DNA of 41,519 nt from an uncultured Dorea sp. (GCA_934295165.1 CAKRAT010000012.1:1-41519); one strand, 5' to 3'; counted from the first letter of the stretch, positions 26,325-34,329 are shown. Notes: generated by a model from the sequence alone, not told the origin. Translations and numbers: made by a program.

Positions 26325-26996
26325 CTACTTTACATCTTTTTGTTTTTCTTTTTTATAATCCATCACATAGATGATTACCGATACTGCAATCGCAATCAGC
26401 ATATAATATGCACTGTTTACTGCGGTAAAATAGCAGAAAAACAAACATATTGCCAATGGTACCAGAAAATACAAAAACTGTTTTTTCCCTTTCAGAACTG
26501 TCTGCGCAACCAGACCTCCGAACAATGCCGGTACAACATAATCAAATGCAGGCTTGATCACCGGAGATTCCAAAACCGGTGCAAGCGGAGTTGCAATCAC
26601 GACACCTAACGCTACGATCACAACGGTTGTAATTACAGATGCTCCACATGCAATGATTGCCATTGTATGACATTCCTCGGTATTCGGTTTAATTCCCAGT
26701 GAATTAATCGTTCCAATCGTTGCCGGCATTCTGAGATTTGTAACATTTCCGGTAATGTAGGACATATATAACGCTCCCGGTCCCATTACCGACATATATC
26801 CGATCGTTTCGGCCGGCCAATATGGTGCCATAAATAAAATCACTGCAACAAATCCAGGCCATAACGCTTTAAAATCCGGCCATATTCCATATACAAAACT
26901 AATTGCCACCGGAAATGCAGTCATCGCCACAAGCAAAAGCAGGCTCGATGAAATTCCAAACCGGTGTATCCACCTGTGATATCCATTATCTGTCAT
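26325..26996 (-). CDS. Unknown membrane protein, partner of the DUF5058-like protein
   Basis: A 223-residue protein with about six to seven transmembrane helices and a basic C-terminal end (MDYKKEKQKDVK). A conserved-looking central stretch reads YWPAETIGYMSVMGPGALYM and then TGNVTNLRMPATIGTINSLG, followed by a cytosolic loop (IKPNTEECHTMAII). No family name is certain. I start at the ATG at 26996; the GTG at 27005 sits too close to the AAAGGA site. It lies 24 bases after the DUF5058-like gene and 22 before the amidohydrolase. Its fixed-looking position and similar size suggest that the two membrane proteins form one heteromeric transporter, which is inference. Confidence 0.7.
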   Translation of the reverse strand: MTDNGYHRWIHRFGISSSLLLLVAMTAFPVAISFVYGIWPDFKALWPGFVAVILFMAPYWPAETIGYMSVMGPGALYMSYITGNVTNLRMPATIGTINSLGIKPNTEECHTMAIIACGASVITTVVIVALGVVIATPLAPVLESPVIKPAFDYVVPALFGGLVAQTVLKGKKQFLYFLVPLAICLFFCYFTAVNSAYYMLIAIAVSVIIYVMDYKKEKQKDVK

Positions 26997-27020
26997 GTTT
27001 TCCACATCCTTTCTCTTTCA

Positions 27021-27725
27021 TTAAAAGATGATACAAGCTGCCGCCATCGCAACCAGCATACTGATCGTCATCAGATAATCCGACAGCCATTTGGCCTTCG
27101 GTCTTTTGTTATGTATCCACACCAGCAATGCACCAACGGCAAAGCTGATACAGAACACAACGCCTTTTGTTGACATTGCACTAAATCCATAAGATACCGA
27201 TACATATGCCATAACTCCGGCAAGACATCCTGCTCCAATTGAAAGTACTAATTTCATATCAATCTTTTCGGCCTTTTCATACAACATGGAAATCGGTTTG
27301 ATCGCAAGGGATGACCATAATACACAGGCGCTTCCTCCAATCGTCATAACCCATGCTGCAGCTACCCATCCTACGGCACTGTATTCATTTAATTTCATTG
27401 TCTCTCCCACACACTCCAATGCCGTGGTTGCTGCATAGGTCTCGTAATATGCGGATCCTATGATTGATAATCTCAACCACGGAAGCGGAACACCCAGCAA
27501 AGGCATAAGTGAAAGTAAAACTAACAATACCGGCAAAGTCGGCATAATGCTGATCGTGATTCCCGTTGTTAATCCCTTTTTTATCTGTTCCGGCCGAAGT
27601 CCTAATTCCAGAGCGTGTTTCCAGGCTTTTTTCATAAATACCAGACATTGTAAAATTACTGCCAGTAACAAGGCTCCTACCCACAGATACATCCACACAG
27701 CGTTACATATCTCTGTATATACCAT
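27021..27725 (-). CDS. DUF5058-like membrane protein
   Basis: A 234-residue protein with about six transmembrane helices. After an N-terminal helix (MYLWVGALLLAVILQCLVF) a cytosolic segment reads KKAWKHALELGLRPEQIKKG. A Pro-rich hairpin, ISIMPTLPVLLVLLSLMPLL, then GVPLPWLRLSIIGSAYYE follow. I associate this pattern with DUF5058, a family of unknown function. I start at the ATG at 27725 because GGAGGAG lies immediately upstream; the longer frame to 27800 overlaps the promoter. It is the first gene of a three-gene operon ending with an amidohydrolase, downstream of a TetR gene. Transport of the amidohydrolase substrate is a reasonable guess. Confidence 0.75.
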   Translation of the reverse strand: MVYTEICNAVWMYLWVGALLLAVILQCLVFMKKAWKHALELGLRPEQIKKGLTTGITISIMPTLPVLLVLLSLMPLLGVPLPWLRLSIIGSAYYETYAATTALECVGETMKLNEYSAVGWVAAAWVMTIGGSACVLWSSLAIKPISMLYEKAEKIDMKLVLSIGAGCLAGVMAYVSVSYGFSAMSTKGVVFCISFAVGALLVWIHNKRPKAKWLSDYLMTISMLVAMAAACIIF

Positions 27726-27759
27726 ATTTCTCCTCCATTCTTTTAGAAACCGTGGTCTG

Positions 27760-27781
27760 TTGTTAGTTATAATATTAACAA
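27760..27781. promoter_or_regulatory. Palindromic operator candidate for the TetR-type regulator
   Basis: TTGTTA (27760-27765) and TAACAA (27776-27781) form a perfect inverted repeat of 22 bases overall. It overlaps the -10 box and start point of the membrane-protein operon. The spacing suits a TetR dimer. Confidence 0.5.
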
Positions 27782-27800
27782 TTTTCTTTATCATTGTCAA
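27772..27800 (-). promoter_or_regulatory. Promoter of the DUF5058-like/amidohydrolase operon
   Basis: TTGACA (27795-27800) and TAATAT (27772-27777) exactly 17 bases apart on the minus strand. Confidence 0.75.
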
Positions 27801-27979
27801 TCAATTTTTCTGACTTCTCATCCTTTTTATCTATACATTTCTTATTTATTGTATGTTTTTACATTTATTTTCTTTCTTTTGTCACCTTTTATCCACACTT
27901 GTATGCACATACCTTGGTCTGTTTTTTTATAAAATACAGATTAATTTTCTCAAACATCTTCTATTGCATCCTTGGGTAT

Positions 27980-28015
27980 AAAAAAAAGACTACAACAAAA
28001 TACATTGCTGTAATC
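27980..28015 (-). terminator. Terminator of the TetR-type gene
   Basis: GATTACAGCAA pairs with TTGTTGTAGTC (11 pairs, two G-T), followed by eight T residues at 27980-27987. It lies 19 bases past the stop and separates the regulator from the operon it probably controls. Confidence 0.85.
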
Positions 28016-28034
28016 TTTTTTCTTTTGTTATTAT

Positions 28035-28625
28035 TTAACCTACTCTCATAAATTCAATATACAGGTCAAAACTGCGGCTTCCGTAATATCCTAACGAAAA
28101 TGAACCATTCTGGACACACCAGTCCATAATAATCCCTCTTTCCAGAACCAGCACATCATGTGCCAGCTCCTCTACAGATATATCTGTCCGGATTTCCCCT
28201 TTTTTCTGACCCTCGGATATGATCTTTTTGACAAGATTGATATAATACCTGTCCGGATTCAAAAAATTATCCTGACTTTTTTTTGCCAATTGTGACTGGT
28301 AAAGTGCAGCTAGAAGTTCTGCTGATACATTTCCCTCAATAAAATAAGACACATATTGACTGAGCTGTTTCAACTTCATCAGGCTGTCCTGATTTTGGTC
28401 CATATTTTCATAAAATTTTTCATATTCCCGGTCGAAAACGGAGTACAAGGAATTCAACAAATCTTCTTTCGCCTTAAAATAATAATAAAATCCACCTTTT
28501 GAAGTTCCCACTTTTCGGATGATATCGTTTACTGTCGTATTCTCATAACCATTTTCGTAAAACAGTTCCCATGCCGTATCAATAATTTTCTGTCTTAGCT
28601 CTGCACCTTTTTTTATTCCCGCCAT
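28035..28625 (-). CDS. TetR-family transcriptional regulator
   Basis: A 196-residue TetR protein. The N-terminal helix-turn-helix is textbook: IIDTAWELFYENGYENTTVN, then DIIRKVGTSKGGFYYYFKAK and EDLLNSLY. The rest is helical ligand-binding domain without recognisable ligand residues. I use the ATG at 28625, which follows TGAGGA at a good distance; the GTG at 28637 has no ribosome binding site. It ends in a strong terminator, and the membrane-protein/amidohydrolase operon with a palindromic promoter starts 310 bases downstream on the same strand. That makes the operon its likely target. The inducer may be the transported compound. Confidence 0.88.
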   Translation of the reverse strand: MAGIKKGAELRQKIIDTAWELFYENGYENTTVNDIIRKVGTSKGGFYYYFKAKEDLLNSLYSVFDREYEKFYENMDQNQDSLMKLKQLSQYVSYFIEGNVSAELLAALYQSQLAKKSQDNFLNPDRYYINLVKKIISEGQKKGEIRTDISVEELAHDVLVLERGIIMDWCVQNGSFSLGYYGSRSFDLYIEFMRVG

Positions 28626-28690
28626 CTCATTCCTCACATTTCACTTTATACTTTATCGTATACAATCTTTCTGAAAAATGCAAGAAATAT

Positions 28691-29215
28691 TTATACTGCC
28701 TGCCGCCTTTCCTCTACCAGAAATCCTTTTTCCCGCAGCTCCTGTTCGATCAGATCCAGCGTCTCTTCACTGTCCGCACTGACCTTATGATAATGATAGT
28801 TGGATGTGATGTTCTTAAGCGGACTTGACTTGCCGCTCCGTATATCTTCCATAAATGTGCCGACCTTCCTCCGAGAACTCAGGGCCAGTTCAGCCTCCAT
28901 CTTTCCATAGACTCTGTGGTGGATCATGACATTGTCCACACATCCTCCCAGATCAACGATCGTATACAGTTCTTCTTCCAGCTGTTCATCTGTGTGCTGT
29001 ACTTTAAATATCCGGCTCACTGTCTTTGGCTGGTTCAATATATAGCCGCGGTTTGTGGATATGATCTCATATCCGGCTGCCCGGATCAGTGCAATATCCT
29101 GCACGATCACCTGACGGCTGACATTATAAAGGGAAGCAAGCTTTGTTCCGGATACCGGAGCTTTGCTTTCCTGAATCTGTCTGATTATCTGTTCTCTTCT
29201 TTCAGATCCATGCAT
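28691..29215 (-). CDS. niaR: NAD-synthesis transcriptional repressor NiaR (HTH + 3H domain)
   Basis: NiaR represses de novo NAD synthesis and niacin transport genes with nicotinic acid as co-repressor. The 174-residue protein has a DeoR/HTH_11-type helix-turn-helix (residues 5-58: RREQIIRQIQESKAPVSG, LYNVSRQVIVQDIALIRAAG). It then has the 3H domain with candidate metal/ligand histidines His74 (VQHTDEQ), His99/His100 (MIHHRVYG) and His141/His143 (NYHYHKVS). It sits 82 bases downstream of nadC, at the end of nadB-nadC-niaR, so it probably regulates its own operon. The start follows GGAGG at 12 bases, with a closer AGGAA. Confidence 0.9.
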   Translation of the reverse strand: MHGSERREQIIRQIQESKAPVSGTKLASLYNVSRQVIVQDIALIRAAGYEIISTNRGYILNQPKTVSRIFKVQHTDEQLEEELYTIVDLGGCVDNVMIHHRVYGKMEAELALSSRRKVGTFMEDIRSGKSSPLKNITSNYHYHKVSADSEETLDLIEQELREKGFLVEERRQAV

Positions 29216-29297
29216 TTCCTGTTGCCACCTCCCATGTTATTTCTCCAAATGATCTACTTATCCATGTATTTCTCTCCACACACGGTAATCACATTTA

Positions 29298-30149
29298 TTA
29301 TACCGCATGAAGGTGCTTTAAGGAAATATCTAAAATCGGTGCGGAATGTGTCAGTGCTCCGCTTGAAATATAATCTACGCCGAGAGAAGTCAGTCTGCTG
29401 ATATTCTCTTTCGTTACATTACCGGAACACTCGGTCTCAGCACGCCCGTCGATGATGCGGATTGCCTCCTGCATCTCCTCTGTGGACATATTATCGAGCA
29501 TAATAATGTCTGCCCCTGCTTCTACTGCTTCTTTCACCATATCCAGATTTTCAACTTCTACTTCGATCTTACGTACAAATGGTGCATACTCTTTTGCCAT
29601 CTGAACAGCTTTTGCCACGCTTCCTGCTGCCCCGATGTGATTATCTTTTAAAAGAACCCCATCAGAAAGATTGTAACGGTGATTGTATCCACCACCCACT
29701 CTGACTGCATATTTTTCGAAGATCCTCATATTCGGAGTTGTCTTTCTGGTATCCAGAAGTTTCGTCCTGCTTCCTTCCAGAAGGGCAGCTACCGAATGTG
29801 TATAACTTGCGATTCCACTCATTCTCTGCAGATAATTAAGTGCCACACGTTCTCCCGAAAGAAGGACTCGGATGTCTCCGGTTACTTTTCCCATTAACTG
29901 TCCGTTCTTCACTTCGTCACCGTCTTTGCAGAAGAATTCTACTTTCGTATCTTTATCTAATAATTCGAAAACTCTCTGGAATATCCGAAGTCCTGCGATC
30001 ACTCCGTCCTGCTTGCAGATCAGGTCTACTTCTCCGATTACAGCTTCGTGCATGACCGAATTAGTGGTCACGTCCTCACTTGAAATATCTTCTCTTAATG
30101 CTTCCATGATCAGGTGGTCTACCTGTAAGGTCATTGTTATGTTATTCAT
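29298..30149 (-). CDS. nadC: Nicotinate-nucleotide pyrophosphorylase (quinolinate PRTase)
   Basis: NadC turns quinolinate and PRPP into nicotinate mononucleotide, CO2 and PPi. The 283-residue protein is full length from the ATG at 30149, which has AAAGGAG eight bases upstream; the frame to 30188 is unsupported. Motifs: LREDISSEDVTTNSV at the N-terminus, then RVALNYLQRMSGIAS, LLDTRKTTPNMR, and HRYNLSDGVLLKDNHI with the Arg and Lys of the active site. EVEVENLDMVKEA and IMLDNMS complete the barrel. It lies 51 bases after nadB. NadA is not in the window. Confidence 0.96.
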   Translation of the reverse strand: MNNITMTLQVDHLIMEALREDISSEDVTTNSVMHEAVIGEVDLICKQDGVIAGLRIFQRVFELLDKDTKVEFFCKDGDEVKNGQLMGKVTGDIRVLLSGERVALNYLQRMSGIASYTHSVAALLEGSRTKLLDTRKTTPNMRIFEKYAVRVGGGYNHRYNLSDGVLLKDNHIGAAGSVAKAVQMAKEYAPFVRKIEVEVENLDMVKEAVEAGADIIMLDNMSTEEMQEAIRIIDGRAETECSGNVTKENISRLTSLGVDYISSGALTHSAPILDISLKHLHAV

Positions 30150-30200
30150 GTTCTGCTCCTTTATCGTTCTTTTTCTCTTTTCCAGCACTCATTATATCAT

Positions 30201-31391
30201 TTATACCGCTTTGCGTTCAGACAAATTTTTCTTTTCTTCTTTTTTAATCTTTGCGGCTGCTCGTTTCGCAAATACAAGACTCTCCAGCAGGGAATTACTT
30301 GCCAGACGGTTCGCACCATGAACTCCATTGCAGCTTGTCTCACCTACGGCATACAGATGTTCCATAGAGGTCCTGCTGTCTGAATCTACCCAGATTCCTC
30401 CCATGAAATAATGCTGTGCCGGTACAACCGGAATACATTCTTTTGTTACGTCATAGCCTTCTTCCAGACAATGTTCATAAATATTCGGGAAATGTTTTAA
30501 AATCGTTTCTTTCGGTATATGTTCCATGGAAAGCCATACATGGTCTGTTCCATCCTTTTCCATCTCTTCTCTAATTGCTTTTGTCACCACATCCCTTGGC
30601 AGCAGTTCATCTACAAAGCGCTCTTTATTCTCATTATAAAGGACTGCACCTTCCCCACGTACAGACTCAGAGATCAGGAAACGTCTTCCCGGTTTCTTGG
30701 AATATAATGTTGTCGGATGGATCTGTACATAGTCCAGATGCTCCAGACGAATGTTATGTTTCTTTGCAATCTCGATCGCATCTCCTGTCAGATGTGGAAA
30801 ATTCGTCGAATGCTGGTAGGTTCCACCGATCCCGCCGCTTGCAAGGATGGTATTCTCTGCATAAATCTCATAGGTTCCCTGTTCATTTTTTGCTTTGATA
30901 CCCACACATTTTCCTGCTTCAATGATCACATCTGTCATCTCTGTATATTCATACATTTTGACATTTTCAAGCTTCTTCACCTGTGCAAGCAGCTTACTGG
31001 TGATTTCTTTCCCTGTCACATCTTCATGGAACAGGATTCTCGGTCTGGAGTGCGCTCCCTCTCTTGTATAGGCAAAGCCGCCGTCCTTCTTTTCAAATTC
31101 TACGCCATACTTTACCAGATCATTGATGATATCTCTGGAATTACGGATCATGATATCTACAGATTCTTTCCGGTTCTCATAATGACCGGCTTTCATTGTA
31201 TCTTCGAAATAACTGTCGTAGTCGCTTTCGTCTCTTAATACACAGATTCCCCCCTGTGCAAGGAACGAATCACTGCTTTCCAAATCTGACTTGGTAATTA
31301 ATATAATATCCTGTTCTCTTGGTAAATTCAACGCGCTGAAAAGTCCTGCGACTCCGCTTCCTACGATTACTGTATCTGCATTCAGTTTCAT
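30201..31391 (-). CDS. nadB: L-aspartate oxidase NadB (short form)
   Basis: NadB oxidises aspartate to iminoaspartate, the first step of de novo NAD synthesis; in anaerobes fumarate is the usual acceptor. The FAD motif VIVGSGVAGLFSALNL is at residues 8-23. SFLAQGGICV and HSRPRILFHEDVTGKEI give the active-site region. HPTTLYSKKPGRRFLISE and GEGAVLYNENKERF, then AVGETSCNGVHGANRLASNS, complete the FAD fold. At 396 residues it lacks the roughly 130-residue C-terminal helical domain of classical NadB. The end (KIKKEEKKNLSERKAV) looks natural, and no remnant follows in any frame before nadC, so it is a short type rather than a frameshift. Confidence 0.9.
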   Translation of the reverse strand: MKLNADTVIVGSGVAGLFSALNLPREQDIILITKSDLESSDSFLAQGGICVLRDESDYDSYFEDTMKAGHYENRKESVDIMIRNSRDIINDLVKYGVEFEKKDGGFAYTREGAHSRPRILFHEDVTGKEITSKLLAQVKKLENVKMYEYTEMTDVIIEAGKCVGIKAKNEQGTYEIYAENTILASGGIGGTYQHSTNFPHLTGDAIEIAKKHNIRLEHLDYVQIHPTTLYSKKPGRRFLISESVRGEGAVLYNENKERFVDELLPRDVVTKAIREEMEKDGTDHVWLSMEHIPKETILKHFPNIYEHCLEEGYDVTKECIPVVPAQHYFMGGIWVDSDSRTSMEHLYAVGETSCNGVHGANRLASNSLLESLVFAKRAAAKIKKEEKKNLSERKAV

Positions 31392-31475
31392 AATACAACA
31401 TCCTCTTTTCTATACTGCTTTCCGTTTGCGGCCAGTTCCTCCACTTATATAATTCTGACCGCTTAAACTTTCCAC

Positions 31476-31504
31476 ATTATACCACCGTTATTTACATGTG
31501 ACAA
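31476..31504 (-). promoter_or_regulatory. Promoter of nadB-nadC-niaR
   Basis: TTGTCA (31499-31504) and a perfect TATAAT (31476-31481) with a 17-base spacer on the minus strand. The leader is about 78 bases. A NiaR site is expected nearby; I could not fix one. Confidence 0.7.
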
Positions 31505-31535
31505 GACAGTTGTTGTATTTAATCTTTACATTTAA

Positions 31536-31918
31536 TTTTCTATTTAATTTATCATGTCGGCTGTCACCGATCGGAATAAACTTACAAGGTCCTATCCAGT
31601 GCTGACTCCAACATGGGGAAATTCTAAAGCAAAAAAGTTGACCTAAAAACAAGCTCACAAAAAATCCAAACTCGACATTCGTCTCAGACAGTGGATTTTT
31701 TGTGAGCAAACGATCAACTTTTTTACTTAAGAATTACCAACCATGAGTCCGTATGCACTGGATAGGACCTTGTAAGTTTATTCCTGCGTTTTCGCATGCC
31801 ATAATAATTAAATGGAGAACCGTAACCTTTGTGTGTAACCGGAAAGTTATAGTGAAAGCCTTGATTTTCCGGTGCTTCTATACATTTCCGGTATCACAAC
31901 GGTTACAGGCACTCTATT
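31536..31918. repeat. Palindromic intergenic element, copy A
   Basis: This 383-base stretch between ubiB and nadB is a copy of the element also at 38245-38477. It starts with TTTTCTATTT (the presumed terminal repeat), then CGGCTGTCA, a huge hairpin with perfect 30-base outer arms (31573-31602 and 31755-31784), and a conserved linker with TTTTCGCATGCCATAATAAT. A second palindromic module follows at 31822-31906. The right-hand terminal repeat is not seen; the element fades out at the ubiB stop. A frame of 73 codons across it (31488-31709, minus) looks incidental. No transposase gene. The exact right edge is uncertain. Confidence 0.7.
31573..31784. repeat. Long hairpin inside element copy A
   Basis: Outer arms of 30 perfectly matched bases (GGAATAAACTTACAAGG.. 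against its complement) enclose imperfectly matched inner arms (CATG/CATG, AATTC/GAATT, AAAAAGTTGA/TCAACTTTTT). At the centre is a perfect 15-base stem (31653-31667 with 31693-31707). In RNA from either strand it would fold into one rod of more than 200 bases. Confidence 0.8.
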
Positions 31919-31921
31919 AAT

Positions 31922-33502
31922 TCACTTTGACAATATATGCTTAACCAGCACATACATCACAATCGCAAACGCAAATAAATACCCGATCACGCCGATTGCC
32001 GGTATTCCCCAGATCTTCGGCTTCATATCTGTGGTACAGATAATACTCGAACTGATCAGCAGTGCCATTACCCATAATCCCATTACTACATTCCGCACCA
32101 GACGTCTTAACAGGTGCGCCAGATCATTGGATACATGCAGATCCAGGTTGACTCTTGTCTGACCTTTCATCAGACCATGCAGGGCATCTGCCGCAAGCCC
32201 CGGTACTTCTACTGCTTTATGCATCGAGCGGTAAAGATTCTTTCCTGCATGTTTTAATTCTTTTTTCCAGTCCAGATCTTTCCACATACTCTCTGCAATA
32301 TGTCTGGATGCGATCTCGATCATATTGATCTGTGGGGCAATGTCTGCAAGCACACCTTCCATGTTGGTCAGTCCTCTTGCCAGCATCGTCAGACCATGCG
32401 GCATACGGATCTTATTTTCTTTCATCACTTCCATAAGATCCATCATCACTTCTGCAACATCGATCTCTCCCATATCTAAGGACCCATACTTCGACATCAG
32501 TTCACTGATATCTTCATACAGTACGCTCTGATCTGGTTTCTCTTTAAATTCACCCAGTGCCATGACTGCTTCCTGGATCATACCGATATCATTTTCTGCG
32601 ATGCCGCGGATTGCTTTTCCGATCAGTTCTTTATCCCGTTCGGTCAGTCTTCCCATCATCCCCATATCAATCCATACGATCTTGCCATCCTGAACCTTTA
32701 CATTTCCCGGGTGGGGATCCGCATGGAAGAAACCGTCTTCCATTACCTGTTTGATATAATTATCGATCAGTTTGATCCCGATCTCTTCCAGGTCGTATCC
32801 GCCTGACAGAAGCTTCTCTTTATCATCGATCGCAGGTCCTTCAATGTACTCCATGACCAGCACATGCATGGTTGTATATTCCTGATATAATTTCGGTGTT
32901 CTTACATATACAACGTCCTCATTCCGTCTGGCAAACTCTTCCATATTCGATGCTTCGGTGAGGAAATTCATCTCTTCCCGTGTCACATTCCAAAGTTCAT
33001 CCAGTACCTGGTCGAAGTCAGCCATTCCTTTCAGACTGATCGGCGGCATCAGCTTCACTGCCTTCCGGAGGAGTCCGATATCTCTTGCCATAATTTCATA
33101 AATACCTGTTCGCTGAACCTTGATAACAACCTGTTCACCGCTGAGCAGTTCTGCTCTGTGAACCTGTGCAATGGATGCCGATCCCAGCGGTGTATCGGAA
33201 ATAAATGCAAATATTTCATTCCACGGACATCCATATGCCTGTTCGATCACTTCTTTTACTTCCGGAAATTCCATCGGAGTTACTTCCGAACGCAGACGCA
33301 TCAGTTCATCGCAGTACCTTTTCGGTAAAATGTCTGAATGCAGTGACATAATCTGGCCGATTTTAATATAAGTAGGCCCCAGATCCTCCAGTATCATCCG
33401 GAGTTTCTGAGGCGTAATTCCCCTGGTAATTCCATATTTATGAAGTACGGATGTAATCTCCTTTAACCTGGTACGGTATTCTTTGGATTCTCCCTTACTC
33501 AT
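31922..33502 (-). CDS. ubiB: ABC1/UbiB-family atypical kinase
   Basis: UbiB/Coq8-type protein kinase-like ATPases support isoprenoid quinone synthesis in aerobes; in quinone-poor anaerobes their job is unclear. The 526-residue protein has the diagnostic KxGQ motif (YIKIGQIMS, Lys47-Gln50) and the Ala-rich loop GSASIAQVHRAEL in place of a P-loop. The kinase-like DPHPGNVKV and IDMGMMGRL lobes are also present. Two transmembrane helices close the C-terminus (VMGLWVMALLISSSIIC, IPAIGVIGYLFAFAIV). It lies 14 bases after a small phasin-like gene and in one operon with dgkA. No quinone genes are near. Confidence 0.9.
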   Translation of the reverse strand: MSKGESKEYRTRLKEITSVLHKYGITRGITPQKLRMILEDLGPTYIKIGQIMSLHSDILPKRYCDELMRLRSEVTPMEFPEVKEVIEQAYGCPWNEIFAFISDTPLGSASIAQVHRAELLSGEQVVIKVQRTGIYEIMARDIGLLRKAVKLMPPISLKGMADFDQVLDELWNVTREEMNFLTEASNMEEFARRNEDVVYVRTPKLYQEYTTMHVLVMEYIEGPAIDDKEKLLSGGYDLEEIGIKLIDNYIKQVMEDGFFHADPHPGNVKVQDGKIVWIDMGMMGRLTERDKELIGKAIRGIAENDIGMIQEAVMALGEFKEKPDQSVLYEDISELMSKYGSLDMGEIDVAEVMMDLMEVMKENKIRMPHGLTMLARGLTNMEGVLADIAPQINMIEIASRHIAESMWKDLDWKKELKHAGKNLYRSMHKAVEVPGLAADALHGLMKGQTRVNLDLHVSNDLAHLLRRLVRNVVMGLWVMALLISSSIICTTDMKPKIWGIPAIGVIGYLFAFAIVMYVLVKHILSK

Positions 33503-33516
33503 GAACCTGTTCCTCT

Positions 33517-33930
33517 TTAAATATCTTCGTTCTCAGCCATCTCTTCTTCTGCTGCTTCCTCTGCCGCATCTTCGCATGCGGATTCGTCTGCCAGATCTTC
33601 TACCGTTTCAGCAGCTTCGAATTCTTCCTGTTTTTTCTCCATCTCATCAATTCTCTGCTTCAACAGTGCCATCTGTTCCGGAGTCATCTTATCCAAAAGC
33701 GCATCCAGTTCTTCCGGCGAAGATGTCTTTACTTTTACATTTACTTTTTCTTTTACTGTTGACTTGATGTTATGCTTAAGTTCTTCATTCAGTGCTTTGC
33801 CCTGTTCAACAGTCAGTTCACCCTTTTTCACCATCTCATCCAGCAATTCTTTTGATTTTTCTCCTGTAACTGCAACTGCTCCGATTCCTGCAAGTAATAC
33901 TTTCTTTAATCCGCTTCCTAATTTTTCCAT
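33517..33930 (-). CDS. Phasin-like small coiled-coil protein
   Basis: A 137-residue protein. The first 55 residues (LKKVLLAGIGAVAVTGEKSK, then ELLDEMVKKGELTVEQGKAL) resemble the amphipathic N-terminus of phasin/PhaI-type proteins and of the small proteins often encoded next to ubiB in Firmicutes. A helix rich in Glu and Lys follows, with MDEMEKK-type heptads, and the last 40 residues are almost all Glu, Ala and Asp. True phasins coat polyhydroxyalkanoate granules, but no PHA genes are here, so a membrane-surface or UbiB-partner role is more likely (inference). Ribosome binding site AAAGGAG. Position directly before ubiB supports joint action. Confidence 0.7.
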   Translation of the reverse strand: MEKLGSGLKKVLLAGIGAVAVTGEKSKELLDEMVKKGELTVEQGKALNEELKHNIKSTVKEKVNVKVKTSSPEELDALLDKMTPEQMALLKQRIDEMEKKQEEFEAAETVEDLADESACEDAAEEAAEEEMAENEDI

Positions 33931-33951
33931 ACGTCATTCTCCTTTCGGTGT

Positions 33952-34329
33952 CTATATAGACAGGCTTTCCAAAAGCTTTGGAATAAATATGATCATCCCT
34001 GCAATTGCTGCCATGATTGCTGCGATCAGTACTGCTCCTGCTGCCGCATCTTTGGCAAGCTTTGCAAGCGGTCTTCTCTCTTCTGTTACCAGATCAACCA
34101 CTGCTTCTACCGCCGTATTCACCATTTCCAGTGCCATGACCAGACCAAATAGTGTCAGGCAGATACACCATTCAATTGACGTAATGTGAAATACAATCCC
34201 CGCAATTACCACGCACACAACTGCCGCACAATGAATCTTCATATTCCGTTCTTTCGTTACCACTGCAAATATCCCGGCAAATGCATAGCCGAAGCTTTTA
34301 TACAATGGATCTTTCTTTTGTTTCTTCAT
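33952..34329 (-). CDS. dgkA: Undecaprenol/diacylglycerol kinase DgkA
   Basis: Small trimeric membrane kinase; in Gram-positives it phosphorylates undecaprenol to recycle the cell-wall lipid carrier. The 125-residue protein has three transmembrane helices. The family signature ALEMVNTAVEAVVDLVTEE is at about residues 65-83, followed by PLAKLAKDAAAGAVLIAA, and the N-terminal Glu/Arg cluster (VTKERNMKIH) is present. It is the first gene of dgkA, phasin-like, ubiB. A rather weak AT-rich promoter region (TAAAAT near 34360) lies upstream; GGACAGG precedes the ATG. Confidence 0.93.
   Translation of the reverse strand: MKKQKKDPLYKSFGYAFAGIFAVVTKERNMKIHCAAVVCVVIAGIVFHITSIEWCICLTLFGLVMALEMVNTAVEAVVDLVTEERRPLAKLAKDAAAGAVLIAAIMAAIAGMIIFIPKLLESLSI

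Noticed and set aside
31488..31709. 73-residue minus-strand frame in element copy A
   Set aside because: It lies across the arms of the hairpin, overlaps the nadB promoter, and has no ribosome binding site; probably incidental.
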